Below the pieces are notes generated by a model that saw nothing but the letters and a program-made list of their open reading frames with translations, had not been told where the DNA came from and made no database searches. The translations under genes and the position numbers were made by a program. Shown here piece after piece: positions 21,341-32,857 of a stretch of DNA of 64,000 bases. Each line of letters opens with the position of its first letter. Positions within the stretch are counted from its first letter, which is position 1. The DNA is from Phocoena phocoena (taxonomy: Eukaryota > Chordata > Mammalia > Artiodactyla > Phocoenidae), in NCBI RefSeq assembly GCF_963924675.1, contig NC_089219.1, forward strand, positions 153,594,288 through 153,658,287. Direction: 5' to 3'.

Positions 21341-22837
21341 ATTATTAACAAACTCTTTTGGTCCTTCTGAGGTGTTTCTCTTTTGTGGCCTGAGGGCCCA
21401 TCTAGCTCTCCTGCTGATCAGGGGATGGGATCTGGGACCTTGGATTTGGCTGAGCCCAGCTGCATCGTTTTGCACTGTGATGCTGCAAATTGGCTGCGGA
21501 GAGGCCCAGGTCCAGATGGAATCAAGTGGGGAGAAACTCTGCTTTCCTCTCTGATGAGGCTGGTAACAGCCCAGCCTGCAGGGAGGAGGGCCAGAAGGAT
21601 GGGTAGTTTTTAGGAACTGATTCACCAAAGCTCACCCAACATGTTTTAATGAGGTTCTTTTTTGCTGGGTTCTGTGGGGAGAGTTGTGACAGAGCAGGGG
21701 ATTCCTTACATCCAAACTTTCCCTGGCTTTCTCCTGAATTTTTCCTTTTCCAGGGAAGCTCAGCAGCTAGAACTGGAATCACCAGGTTGGCACCTTCCCA
21801 CCTTCTTGCCATTCTTCTCTCCTTGTCCCTCCTCCCTCCTACTGCAGCAGCCCAGGCTGGGCCGGGCAGAACAGAATGGGCCCTCAGCCCCTTGAAGCAC
21901 CTTGGAACGGGAGCGGATGGGCCAGCCTGCAGCAAGCTGGGCCAGCACACACCAGCATCCAGGTCTTCCCCTCTGACTGTCAGAGAAGCCTTGGTTGCCT
22001 CGGATGAGAATAATCTGGGCAAGCTTCTGGCCCTTTGCCCTCACGTAGCCCTTGGTTCTCTGCAGGTAGCCGTCTCAGAAAGCAGGGATCAGACTGGAAA
22101 TTTCCAGGGCAGAGGCCATATGTCTCCAGCATGGAGCCCCTTAAGGGCTCCTTACCTTTTCCCTATATCCTGCCTTCTGGGCATGTAGGGTGCCCGGTGG
22201 GGTGGGGGTGGGGATGGGGGTTGAGCATGGTTTTGACTGATTGGGAAACTTGCCACCTGCTGGGAGTCCTGGGCTGGCAGGAAGGTGGTGAGAGCCTGGA
22301 GCAAATTCATCAGCTTCTTCTTCCAAAAACCTCCAAAGAAACCTCCAAAGCACTTTATGAAAATCTATATGTCCTCCTACGACGTCTGGGAAACCAGAGG
22401 ACAAAATCACTACTTTTCTCCATCAGAGTACGGAACCGCTGAGAAACCTAGCATTTTAGCCAGACAAACACATCTGGGAGTAACAAAGTCAGAGTTCAAA
22501 TGCAGAGCCCTTCTGTCTCCAGTCCTCAGCTTGGCCCCCGTACCGCTATCTGGTGGGATTTTAAATAAGTTGGAAAATTAGCTCATTGGCATCAATAAGA
22601 GCTATTGAAACAGCTCACCAGCCCTCGGTGGTTTTATGCAGTCACTCCACTCACTTGCTCCTGATAATGTATCATTCTGTCTGGCTGTATAGTGAGACTG
22701 GTCAGACGAGGGGCTGCGTGCATACGGAAGAGAACCACTGGTCTGACTGAAAGCAGGTTTCCAAACACCATAAAGGGAGATGAAGAAATAGAATAAAAGA
22801 AGAGAGGAGTGAGGCTGAGAGGCAGGCAAGGAATGCT
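21341..22837. other. Mostly unique GC-moderate sequence
   Basis: Contains a 179-codon plus frame (21649-22188) and a 166-codon minus frame (21522-22022) that overlap in different frames. Neither has a recognisable domain. A short MIR-like piece (AACAAAGTCAGAGTTCAAAT) lies near 22481-22530. Confidence 0.4.
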
Positions 22838-23416
22838 GTGGAAGGGCCTGTCAGCAAGGCTGACCTGGGGGCTGCAGGGGGAAGGCCGCTGAGCCTAAGG
22901 ATGGACAGATCACTTCCTGCTGAGACCAAGAGCCAGATACTAAAGCAAGCTGGCCAGAGCAGCAGGCTGACAGAGGAGGGCCCGGCACGGAGAGATGGAT
23001 GGGGCCAATGCAAGGCAGAAACTAAGACTTGGCTGAAAAGGGCAAGGAGGGCTGGTAGGGAAGGGACAAAGTTGTCCTTGGTCACCCTGTCTCCAGCTTC
23101 TAAGAGTGACACCCCTCAAACTTTTAAGAGTATGGCTGAGAAGGGGAGAAGTACATTGGTACTGAAGAGGATGGGGAGGTGTGGCAGGGAAGAGACAGAG
23201 GCAGGCAGGAAACCACTGGAAGCCTGGAGGGTGCAGGAGAGTGTGGGAGAGGTTTGCACCCACATCTTCTGGGCACCCAGCCCAGGCCTGATGATAGCCA
23301 AGACTGCCATGGGCAGGGGGTGGGGGAGGTCTGCTTTCCTCTTCTCACCGTGTGTCTGCCTGCCCCAGGAGGAAGAATGGAAAAAGATGCATTTACCGAT
23401 TGCTTCCAAACATTAA
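22838..23416 (+). other. 192-codon open frame of unknown significance
   Basis: The longest open frame in the window made wholly of non-repeat DNA: ATG at 22838, stop at 23414-23416. The predicted protein is basic and Arg/Lys/Glu-rich in the middle, with no signal peptide, membrane segment or domain that I recognise. A 107-codon frame lies antisense to it. It could be a lncRNA-embedded frame, a single-exon relic or simply chance. I do not call it a gene. Confidence 0.12.
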
Positions 23417-24203
23417 CCCCTCTCTCCCACCCTCTCAAATAAGCACACCCCACCCCATCCCCTTGTGACCCTGCTTCCCCAAACAAACATTGGCTTCACT
23501 TTGTCTTACTTTCCCGGGACTGGGGGCAACAGTTGCGTGCACAGAGAAGAACTTGGTAAGCGCTCAGGATTCCTTTGGGAGGTTGGTGTGTTTTGTGATC
23601 TGGAGCTACTGTTATATCACATTAGAGTTTAAGCTTGCTCCTGTTGGTATCTTTAAAATCAATGGCAATACATAAAGATTTTATCCAAATCAAGGCATAT
23701 ATCTGCAGGTGCTAAGAATTCATGCAGGAGAGATCCATTAGCAGTGCATGAACAGCAGAAAAGGGGCAGAGAGGAGGCCAGGGCCTGAGTTCAGATGCTA
23801 GGACCCAGCATGGGCACAGAGGTCCTTGGCATTTTGTCTGACACCTACCAAGTGGGGGCCTTGGAACTGCAGCCGGAGGAAAGCAAGCATTAAGGAGGCT
23901 GGGCATGGTCGCCTGTTCATCCATATCTCAGCCACATTCTGGGCAGGTGAGACACTCGTGTTTCTTGAGGACATCCAAAGGAGTGAGATAATCTGAATGG
24001 AAAGCCTAAATGAGGGTGAGAGAATTCCAAAGGATAATGCTTCCTCTTTCCCAACAGAAGGTGGGATATGTAGCTCTCTGATCTGAAGCCAGAAGGGTGG
24101 GGTAAAGCTCCTACAATTTCAGTTTTTACGAATCTCATTACTATCAGTGATGTTGTAAATGATTAATAAGGCATTTGAAATGGAGGCTTGTCCAGTGGAG
24201 ATG
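23417..24203. other. Unique sequence, nothing recognised
   Basis: No repeat or coding signature recognised. Confidence 0.4.
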
Positions 24204-24250
24204 AGGAAGGAAGGAAGGAAGCAAGGGAGGGAGGGAGGGAAGGAGGAAGA
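24204..24250. repeat. (GGAA)n/(GGGA)n microsatellite
   Basis: Runs of GGAA change into GGGA units. Confidence 0.93.
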
Positions 24251-24251
24251 T

Positions 24252-24330
24252 TAGTATTTATTGAGCGCTGACATATCAGGCGCTCTGCTTGGAGCTTTCA
24301 CACACCTTATCTCTGTAGTTTAACCTAGGC
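24252..24330 (+). repeat. MIR 5' fragment
   Basis: TTAGTATTTATTGAGCGCTG, then CAGGCGCTCTGCTTGGAGC and CTTATCTCTG, in MIR plus order. Confidence 0.72.
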
Positions 24331-24844
24331 AGCTGCAGTCTAAGGGTAAACTCCTTGCCTCCCACAGCTTCTCCCTGTTTACCTTTCCTCCATCTGGGCC
24401 TTTGGAACTCAGGTCCACATTCCCTCTGGGTTTCTGTCCCCAGGGGCTGTCTTGGAGTTGTTGCATCAAGGAAACAGTTTACAGGGCCTCCTGGCTGTCA
24501 CTGACTCAAGACTCCAAGCCAGGAATGGAGCAGACAGTCAGCTGGAGACTTGTGGAACAGGCTTGGAGGGGGAGGAGGGGGAGGAAGAGGGAGGGAGGAG
24601 GGGACTCAACACTGCTCTTCATCTTCGCCAATCAGCACAGAAAGCCTTGCCCTTGACAGGTGCTCTGGGAAGGATGCTGGACTGGAGTCGCAGCCTACGT
24701 CCATTCTCTCCTCTCCTGCTGCTGATTGGGAGGCTGGGGCTTACTCCTCACTCTTCCTCTCAAGGCTTCAATTCCTCCTTGGTGGGAGCTCAGGGGCTAT
24801 TTCTCAAGGCCTGGAACAATTCTGACCTTGCAGAATCGAACTTG
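24331..24844. other. Unique sequence with a G-rich tract
   Basis: G-rich from about 24561 to 24605 (repeated GGGGGAGGA-type runs), with G-quadruplex potential on the plus strand. Nothing else recognised. Confidence 0.4.
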
Positions 24845-24955
24845 CAGTAGAATGTAAGCTCCGTGAGGCAGGGACTTTGGCTGTTTTGTGCACAGTTGTG
24901 CCGGAACAGTGCCTGGTGCATAGTAGACCCTCGAAAAATATTTGTTGAGTGAGTC
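24845..24955 (+). repeat. L2 LINE 3' end fragment
   Basis: GTAGAATGTAAGCTCCGTGA, GGCAGGGACTTTGG, GTGCCTGGTGCATAGTAGAC and AAATATTTGTTGAGTGAGTC are the diagnostic L2 3' end. Confidence 0.9.
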
Positions 24956-26754
24956 TCCTATCCTTTCTTCCCTCAGAGAGACATCCTTTCCTAGGAAGCC
25001 CACACCTCTCTGCCCTTGCACTTGCTCCTGGCAGCAGTGTGGGCAGCACATGGAGAGATGCGGGTTCTGGATGTTCTCACACAGCTTCCTTGGGGTCCTG
25101 GCTTCCCAGCAGGCTCAGTACCCTGCTGTGGAAATACCAGACCATCCCTTCCTCTGGTGGAGCAAAGCACAGTGGAAGACAGGGTTCTTCTTGGCAAACT
25201 CCAAACACGGCCACTCGAGGCTTGCCACCGCAGAGTAAATTATTACAAACAGGTGTTTCCTCTCAACCCCACAAACTCTTTAGAGATGGCTGGGCTGGGG
25301 TGGAGGGAACCTCTCCCAGAGGCTCGGTTACCAGGTGCAGAGAGAACACTGTTTCCTCACCCTCCCGGCCCAAGTCATGTTTGTGAAGCACCTCGAGCAC
25401 CTTGGGCAGGAAGAGTCCTCCAGAGGTCATTCCTCTGCCGCAGGCACCCTGGGTGCCTCCTGCCTGGCAAACTGGTCAGAAAGGGAGACCAGTGTCCTCT
25501 GGGTCATTCAATCTTCCTGTTTCCCTTGCAAAGAATTCCCGTCCCTACATAATCCCTTTCCAGCCAGCTTAGGACCTGAGCAAGGTTACAAGTCCATCCC
25601 ACTGTGGAGGGGCGAGCACATCCTTAGGCTCCAGGTGGCCACAAGCTCTTCATTCAGTGGGTGAGCCTGCAGTCTGCGCCCTAGGCTTCAGTGCTAATAG
25701 TCTGTGGGGCCCAGTGCCAGCACCATGGCAGAGGCTGGAACCTGGGCAGACTCTTGCCGACGGCAGGCTGGACCCTCCCCCACAGATCTAGAATGAGCCT
25801 TCCTGTAGGTGGGAAGAAAACATGGCTGCCATTCTACACGGGCTCCTGGAATCGCTGCCTGAGAAGGAAAATGGGTGTAGATTTGCTTCTCCCTACCTGC
25901 TACCCATTTCATACCAGAATCCAGGGAACTAATTCTGGGTCTTGCAATTTCCCTGTTCATTGTTAGCCTCCTCCTCCCATGGTCTCCCTGGTCACCCAGC
26001 CCATCCAGCTCAGAGGAACTCCAGGTGGGGAGGCTCTCCTTAGAGGCTGGGAGAGGTGGGGTGCTTCCACCACGTTAGCCATCTGGTCTCTGGAGCAGCC
26101 CCCCAAGGGCACCGCAAGATGGAAGCTGCTCTCTGCCTGTTTGGAATCTTTGCTTGGGTTCCAGAAGGACAGTGGTGTCACTTTCATAAGCTTTGGCTCA
26201 TTGCTGCACACTACCTGCTCCTTCTAGGGGGCTCCCTCTCCTTCCTCCTCCTTGTACCTCTCTTCTTGGTTATTAGCAGGGCCTGGGAGGGCATCCTGCC
26301 AACAGACGGCCAAAAGGCAGAGCAGGCAGCCGTGGCAGTGGCCGTGCCAGCAAAAGGATGGGCGATTAAAACAAAATGATTCATCTTGGGAATGAGTGCA
26401 ATTTGCTTTCCACTTACAGGAACCGGGGCTGGGCTCCAAACAGCCTCTGTGGACTCTGAGGGGAGATGGGAGTCTAGGCCATTGACTGTTAAGTAATGAA
26501 CTCCACTGAGTGCTCCCTGTTGACTCTGTGGAGGGGGGATCTGGCTGGGAACGTGGGTGGGTGAGCCAGAGAACGGGCAGGGGAGGCCAGAGGCTGTACA
26601 GCTCAGTCAGGACACAGGGGAAAGTGGGGGCAGTGCTTCTGCAGGTGCCCTGGAGGATCCAGAGCAGTCCTGGGCACCATCATTGTTGGAGGCCTCCAAG
26701 AACAGTCAGGCTGGGGACACCTAACCCTTTGCTTTGTCACCAGTGCTTCAGGAA
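24956..26754. other. Unique sequence, about 1.8 kb, nothing firmly recognised
   Basis: GC-moderate DNA with overlapping open frames of up to 178 codons (25016-25552), none with a domain or splice-bounded exon that I can support. The AT-richer patch at 26340-26410 is treated as a finding. Confidence 0.4.
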
Positions 26755-27060
26755 TCCACAGGCTATTTAAAGAGCCTTTGCTGAGTGTGCCAGGCATTAA
26801 AGAGCTGGAGATTAATAAGGCGTGGATCTTGTCCTCAAGGGATTTATAGTCCAGGGGCGGGCAGTCAGCAGGTCAACAGAGGAGTGCAAAGGATAAAAGC
26901 ACTGTGATGGAGACAAATAGAGGACATCATGGGGCCCAAAGTGTGGCGATGCCAATCCTATCTGGTGGGGGTGGGGGGAGTGAAGAAAGGCACCTAGGTG
27001 ACTGTGTCCTGAAGATGACTAAGTGTTCTCTAGGTGGGTTGGGGCGGGGATGGGGTGGGG
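26755..27060 (-). repeat. L2 LINE fragment
   Basis: Antisense L2: TGAGTGTGCCAGGCATTAAA, TCTTGTCCTCAAGGGATTTA, TAGTCCAGGGGCGGGCAGTC. The distal part beyond about 26940 is less certain. Confidence 0.68.
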
Positions 27061-27135
27061 CAGCAGGATGGAGTGAGGAATTAATCTAGCTAGAGAGATG
27101 AGCCTGAGGATAGGACATGTGAAAAAGCCTGTTTA

Positions 27136-27370
27136 AAAAATGCAGACTTGGGCTTCCCTGATGGCGCAGTGGTTGAGAGTCCGCCTGCCGATGCAGGGGA
27201 CACGGGTTCGTGCCCTGGTCCGGGAGGATCCCACATGCCGCAGAGCGGCTGGGCCCATGAGCCATGGCTGCTGAGCCTGCGCGTCTGGAGCCTGTGCTCC
27301 GCAACGGGAGAGGCCACAGCAGTGAGAGGCCCACGTAACGCAATAAATAAATAAATAAAAATGCGGACTT
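27136..27370 (+). mobile_element. Short CHR-2-like SINE, inserted at another SINE's 5' end
   Basis: Body at 27150-27356, with head GGCTTCCCTGATGGCGCAGT, B box GGTTCGTGCCCTG and an AATAAATAAATAAATAAA tail. It is flanked by AAAAATGCAGACTT at 27136-27149 and AAAAATGCGGACTT at 27357-27370. The right-hand copy runs into the first bases of the next SINE. Confidence 0.95.
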
Positions 27371-27730
27371 CCATGGTGGCGCAGTGGTTAAGAATCTGCC
27401 TGCCAATTCAGGGGACATGGGTTCGAGCCCTGTTCCGGGAAGATCCCACATGCCATGGAGCAACTAAGCCCGTGTGCCACAACTCCTGAGCCTGCGATCT
27501 AGAGCCCGCAAGCCACAACTCCTGAGCCCACGTGCCACAGCTACTGAAGCCCACATGCCCAGAGCCCCTGTTCTGCAACAAGAGAAGCCACCGCAATGAG
27601 AAGCCTGCACACTGCAACGAAAAGTAGCCCCCGCTCGAGACAACTAGAGAAAGCCTGTGCGCAGCAACAAAGACCCAACACAACCAAAAATAAATTAAAA
27701 AAAAAAAAAGAATAGTTTAAAAAAAAATGC
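27365..27730 (+). mobile_element. Long CHR-type SINE (older of the stacked pair)
   Basis: Body at 27365-27714, with head GGACTTCCATGGTGGCGCAG, B box GGTTCGAGCCCTG and several repeated CACAACTCCTGAGCC units. Its outer TSD is GTTTAAAAAATGC at 27131-27143 and GTTTAAAAAAAAATGC at 27715-27730. The left copy is now separated from it by the younger SINE. Confidence 0.93.
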
Positions 27731-27959
27731 TGGAATTTGAACAGCCTGACCCGGCTGCCGTTGGGGAGGGGATGCAAGCAGAAATGGACCTAGGGTTCAA
27801 GAGGGCCTGGGAACACCATGCTGTGGAGCCTGCCCTGATCCCAGCTACTGAAAGGGTTAAATCAGGGATGTGATGAGGTCAAGTTTGCATTTTTAGGCAA
27901 CTTTCAGCCACCTTGTGTTTTTTCAATCATGTCTCATCCAAGCCCACTATATTCTAAAA
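27731..27959. other. Unique sequence, possible short L2 piece
   Basis: GTTAAATCAGGGATGTGATG near 27856-27875 is reminiscent of antisense L2. Too short to call. Confidence 0.3.
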
Positions 27960-28780
27960 AAGAATCTGAAACATGTATGTCAAACTGTTAGCATTTATTT
28001 AAAAAGGGCAATGGGTACATGAGTATATGTTATTTTATTCTCTGTACTTTTCTTTGAGTTTTCAAATTTCAAAATTAATAATGAATTTTTGTGTGTCCAT
28101 ATGATAGAATACTATGCAGTATTGAAGAATGAAAGTGAAATACGTATTCTGTCATGACAAAATGCTTGTGATTTTTTTTTTAAGAATTTTTTAAAAATTA
28201 ATTTATTTTTGCCTGTGTTGGGTCTTCGTTGCTGCACATGGGCTTTTCTCTAGTTGCGGCGATCGGGGGTTACTCTTCGTTGTGGTGTGCGGGCTTCTCA
28301 CGAGCTCAAGGTGCGTGGGCTTCAGTAGTTGTGGCACGTGGGCTTCAGTAGTTGTGCCTCGCGGGCTCTGAAGTACAGGCTTAGTAGTTGTGGCACACGG
28401 GCTTAGTTACTCCGTGGCATGTGGGATCTTCCCGGACCAGGGCTCGAACATGTGTTCCCTGCATTGGCAGGGGGATTCTTAACCACTGCGCCACCAGGGA
28501 AGTACCTACTTGTGATATGTTCATAAGTTGCTAAACAGGATGTATATAGTATGATTCTATTTTTGTAACAATAATAGCAACAAGTAAATAAATAAAACAG
28601 ATCTGGAAGGAAACTATTGAAATATTAACAATGGTGAAGTTACCTTTAAGGGGTGGAATTTGGATACAGATAGAGAGAAGGCAGAATTTTCTTTTTCTAT
28701 TTTATACCTTTTAGAGTTGTTTGATCTTTAAAATGAACCTGTATTATTTCAAACAAAAGTCTCCTGTTTTAATTGCTAAC
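27960..28780 (+). repeat. Old L1M 3' region, split by an inverted SINE
   Basis: 27960-28172 and 28507-28780 read as one L1M 3' region (AATACTATGCAGTATTGAAG, then GATGTATATAGTATGATTCT and an A/T-rich 3' UTR). The minus-strand SINE lies between them. Confidence 0.7.
28165..28516 (-). mobile_element. Long CHR-type SINE inside L1M
   Basis: Minus-strand body at about 28173-28506 with a T-rich tail on the left and head on the right. Short flanks CTTGTGAT lie at 28165-28172 and 28509-28516. Confidence 0.93.
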
Positions 28781-28867
28781 TCTTTATTTTGATGCAATTT
28801 CAAACCCAGAGACAAGTTGCAAGAATAGTAAACGCATTCAACTAGACTTCAATTAAAAAAAAAAGAA

Positions 28868-29072
28868 GACTTCCTTGGTGGCGCAGTGGTTGAGAGTCCG
28901 CCTGCCGAGGCAGAGGACACGGGTTCGTGCCCCGGTCCGGGAAGATCCCACGTGCCGCGGAGCGGCTGGGCCCGTGAGCCATGGCCGCTGAGCCTGCGCA
29001 TCCGGAGCCTGTGCTCCGCAACGGGAGAGGCCTCAACAGCGAGAGGCCCGCGTACAGCAAAAAAAAAAAAAA
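28868..29072 (+). mobile_element. Short CHR-2-like SINE
   Basis: Head GACTTCCTTGGTGGCGCAGT, B box GGTTCGTGCCCCG, CpG-rich body and an A-tail. It sits in A-rich flanks (AAAAAAAAAAGAA on both sides), which probably are the TSD. Flanking AT-rich DNA at 28780-29200 may be another L1M piece (AGAGACAAGTTGCAAGAATA). Confidence 0.95.
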
Positions 29073-29299
29073 GAACAGTAGAGGAACTCGTGATACTTTT
29101 TACCCGGGCTCAGCACTGGTTTCCATCTTGCCCCACACAACACACTTTTGTGAAAGGATTACCTCCATTTTGCAAACTCCAGTGGCCACTTTACAGTTTT
29201 TACTTCTAGACCTCTCTCCTGCTTCTGACCCTGCTGTCCTCATAGCTTCCTGAAAGGCCTGCTGTCCCTCGGCCTAAATCTCCTCTGCTTCTCCAACTC

Positions 29300-30230
29300 T
29301 CCTTTTGTGTTCTCCTTCTCAGGGCCCTCCTTTCCAGCACCCCTTAAACACTGGGGTTTCTCAGAGTTTCAGCCTGGGCCCACGACTTGGCTGTGTGTAT
29401 TTTCCCTTTGGGAGAGCTCATCCACTTTCATTTACTAAAACTACTGTCTCTATGCTGATGAAGCCCACATCATATCTGCAGTCACCATCTCTCCCTTTAG
29501 TTTCAGATGCCCATATTCAAATGCCTGGTAGACACATATGCCCTTCGATGGTCTACAAGCATCCTGAACTCAACAGTCTCAAACGCATCATCATCTCCCC
29601 TCCCTCCTGCTAACTGTTCTCTTCTGTGTGTCTTTCATCTCAGGTAATAGCACCACCATCTTTCACTTTGGCAACTGTAATCAACTCCTAATTGGTCTCC
29701 CAGACTACAGTCTTCTGCCAGATAATCCCCCTCTGTCAAAGTGACAATCCTTAAATGCAAATCTTATTGTGTCTTGCCCTGTCGATGGCTCTCATCCCCT
29801 GCAGGTCCAAGATCCTTAGGCTGGCACATGTGGCTCCTCCCAGCCTCTCCAGCGTATCTCGCGCCCCTGCCCGCCCCATCCCTATCAGCCCATGCCTCCA
29901 TGTGTCTGATGAAGTTGTTTTCCTTACAGGGACCTCCTCTCACCTTTCTTTCCTTGGCTAACCCATCCTTCAACACTGAGCTCAATGGGCATCTCCTATA
30001 GGTTAGGAGGAGTGTCCCTTTCACGTGTAATTGCATTCTTTTTCTTTCTTGTATCTATCCATCTACCAAACAATTTTTAAAATCTTGGTTTTTGTCTCCC
30101 TCACTGTTCCATAAACCCTGGAAGGTAAGGGGTTTGCATATCTTTATATACAATTATATACCTTTATATCCTTAGTGCCTTAGCACAGTGCCCGGCGCAT
30201 GGTAGACACTAATAAATGTTTGCTCAGCAG
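29300..30230 (+). repeat. Long L2 LINE 3' fragment
   Basis: Successive L2 landmarks on the plus strand: AACTCCTAATTGGTCTCCCA, CTGCAGGTCCAAGATCCTTA, TTCAACACTGAGCTCAATGG, GTGCCTTAGCACAGTGCCC and GGTAGACACTAATAAATG. Deeply diverged. Frames of around 100 codons here have no conserved RT motif. Confidence 0.75.
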
Positions 30231-30904
30231 AGGTGGACATTCGCTCTGGCCTTCTCCACGTCTCTCCCCCCTCCTCCCGGCTGCAGTACGCTTGACCACA
30301 CGTCGCCTCTTTCACTGTCCCAGCCCTGGGCTCCAGCCTCTGCTCCACCTTCCCGCTCTGTCCCTATCCCCGGGCTTTGCTCCTACATGCTCCTTCTGCT
30401 GCTTTCCTCCCTCACACTCTCTTCTGCTTCTTCCCTTCTATTTTCAACAGCTCTTGCTACCCTCTCGTATCTTTCCAGATGCTTCTCTCCCACTATCCTC
30501 CCCTGTGGGGGCCACTCAGGGCAGTTCCAGCCCACTCCTGGCCCAGGGGTCTGGTGTAGGACTTTATATAATTACTTCACAATGGAGCTTAATGATTGTA
30601 AAGCATTTTCATCTCAGCCCACACAATTCCAGATTTACAGCAACCAAGACTTCACGCTTACAATTGAACTCACACCCCACTAGGCCCCTAACTGGAGTGT
30701 CTTACAGAAAATGTATCTTCACAGCCCTTTAGGGAAGAGGGTAACTTGCTAACAGGCTTTTCTCTCTAATACCTGGAAGCGTAAGAACCTAACTTTGCTC
30801 CTTGGCACCCCATCTCTGTAAGGATCCCATTCATCACATGCATCCAGGCATTTACCGTGTTATAAGCTGATCTACTACCATGTGAGGGGCTTTGGGGGTA
30901 CACA
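30231..30904. other. Pyrimidine-rich unique sequence, nothing recognised
   Basis: The 177- and 155-codon plus frames at 30199-30732 are Leu/Ser/Pro-rich because the DNA is T/C-rich. No motif. Confidence 0.4.
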
Positions 30905-31200
30905 TTCATTCCGTCTTTCACTTGTAAACTTACTGAGCTCCCACTAATGCCACCCACTGGATACAGACAAGGGATCATGGATGAGTATGCCCTGAGCAAA
31001 GATCCAAAGGAACTCATGGTCTGGAGTGGAAGACAAATAGGCAAAAATTTTTAATAAAATAAGAAGGGTGTGGTGGAGGTACCAGGTGCTATGGGAACGT
31101 GGAAGGAGCACCTGAGCATGCCTGGGTTGGAGGAAGGTTTTAGAGGAATGACATTTGAGGAATGAACAGGAATGGATGAGGCAGACAAGGAGACAGTGAA
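30905..31200 (-). repeat. L2 LINE fragment
   Basis: Antisense L2: CTTACTGAGCTCCCACTAAT, CAAAGGAACTCATGGTCTGG, GTACCAGGTGCTATGGGAAC, GAGGAATGACATTTGAGG. Confidence 0.75.
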
Positions 31201-31789
31201 GTGGACATTTGTCATGTGTCTGATTGCCCAGTGTCTGAGCGCCCTTCTTATTTCAGAGGGAATTCCCTATCGCATGAGTCTCAGTGCAGGCAGGATTCCA
31301 CCTTCTACTCCACATGGTGGGTAGGGGCAGGGAGAGCATGGTGGTGCAGATTTTTTCTCTCCCTGCTTCCCCCACAGCATGGGTGTGGGCAGAGTAAGGG
31401 TAGAGGGAGGGTGAGCCCTGCAACCTGAGCTCAGCCAATCAGATGCCCCCACAGGGTCTTTGGGACTTTGACAGGAAGGGCAGGAACAATTGGGAATCAT
31501 CACAGCAAAGATATCTAGGCTGGGGGGGTGTCAGTTGAGGGTGGATGGGAAAGGGGCAGAATTAGCAGCAGTGTCTAACCAGACGCCCTTGTCATTGACC
31601 TTGGAGTGTTCTCTGCCATCTAGCCTCCCTTTGTTCCTGCTTGTAGTGGGAGCTGCCGCTCCAGCCTACCCATCAACTCTCTTGAGCCACCAGAATTTCT
31701 CTTTCCAGAATACTCCTTATCTGCTTAATTAGTGATAGTTGGTTTCTGTCGTTTGCAGCCAAGTTTCCTGTCTGGTCTAGGCTGGGAAG
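31201..31789. other. Unique sequence, nothing recognised
   Basis: No repeat or coding signature recognised. Confidence 0.4.
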
Positions 31790-32060
31790 AGTCTTGAAGA
31801 AGCTAAGAAGAGCAGAGCGCAGTGTTTGGGGAAAGGTGGGTAGGGTGATATAGCTGGAGTACAGGAGAATGTAAAGAAAAAGTGTTCACAAGACTGGGAG
31901 GAGGGGCAGAGGCTCATGATGGAGGGTCTTCTCAACCAGGCTAAGACATTTGCCTTTTTCCTCATAGGAGATGAGCAGCCATTGAAGAGTTTAAGTGAGG
32001 AGGGTCATGGTGAGACTTGGACTTTAGGAAGATCACAGGAGATCCATACAGGGATCGACT
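31790..32060 (-). repeat. L2 LINE fragment
   Basis: Antisense L2 central part: GGGAGGAGGGGCAGAGGCTC, AGCCATTGAAGAGTTTAAGT, GTCATGGTGAGACTTGGACT, TTAGGAAGATCACAGG. Confidence 0.6.
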
Positions 32061-32372
32061 GGAGCAGGGCCACTGCTGCCCCTGGGGGAGATTTAGCAAA
32101 AAGGTGCCTCTTCCAGGCAGCCTCTATCCTGTGGGTTGTATTGCTTGGCTAGCAGAACGTGACTGGATTTCAACCGCAATTCGCTCGCTCTGTTGTGCAG
32201 AGCACAGGTGGTACAACAGTTCTCAATAGCCTGGAATTTCGGCCACAACACTATCCCTGACCCTAAGGAGCTTACAGTATCACCTCTACTTTGCTTTCCT
32301 CTGACACAAACCTCCTTCCCTTCTCACCAGAGAGACTGCCTCTCTGTCCCTGATTTCTGAGGAAACGAAGCC
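32061..32372. other. Unique sequence, nothing recognised
   Basis: No repeat or coding signature recognised. Confidence 0.4.
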
Positions 32373-32857
32373 AATTTTTAAAAAAAAATTTCTATTGGGG
32401 TATAGTTGATTTACAATGTTGTGTTACTTTCTGCTGTACAGCAAAGTGAATCAGTTATAAATATACATACATCCACTCTGTTTTAGATTCTTTTCCCATA
32501 CAGATCATTACAGAGTATTGAGTAGAGTTCCTTGTGCTATACAGTAGGTCCTTATTAGTTATCTATTTTATATATAGTAGTGTGTATATGTCAACCCCAA
32601 TTTCCCAATTTATCTCCCCCACCCCCGCTAACCACAAGATTGTTTTCTACATCTGTGACTCTATTTCTGTTTTGTAAGTAAGTTCATTTGTACCATTTTT
32701 TTAGATAGCACATATGAGCAATAACGTGGTATTTGTCTTTCTCTTTCTCTGTCTGACTTACTTCACTCAGTATGACAACCTCTAAGTCCATCCAGGTTGC
32801 TGCAAATGCCATTATTTTGTCCTTTTTTATGGCTGAGTAATATTCCATTGTACATAT
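32373..32857 (-). mobile_element. 5'-truncated L1, ORF2 C-terminus and 3' UTR
   Basis: Read on the minus strand, 32857 to about 32690 encodes the L1 ORF2 C-terminal region (the WMDLEVVILSEVSQTEK-like segment), followed by the 3' UTR and an A-rich tail at 32373-32390. The plus-strand text shows the usual antisense landmarks, such as TGGCTGAGTAATATTCCATT. Degenerate and noncoding. Confidence 0.92.

Noticed and set aside
21649..22188. 179-codon frame with a hydrophobic Leu-rich stretch resembling a membrane segment.
   Set aside because: The hydrophobic run comes from T/C-rich DNA (CTTCTCTCCTTGTCCCTCCT), and a long frame exists on the opposite strand. No family recognised.
25016..25552. 178-codon frame as an exon or small gene.
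   Set aside because: It overlaps a 145-codon frame in another register. No domain, signal peptide or convincing splice boundaries. GC-moderate DNA produces such frames by chance.
26904..27463. Multiple long minus-strand frames repeated at many loci (for example proteins containing GLSLLWPLPLRSTGSG).
   Set aside because: These are antisense translations of CHR-2-like SINEs and occur wherever the SINE does. They are not a protein family.
27365..27714. CRISPR-like or satellite array from repeated CACAACTCCTGAGCC units.
   Set aside because: The units are internal repeats of the long CHR SINE body, found in every long copy. There are no unique spacers and this is a mammalian genome.
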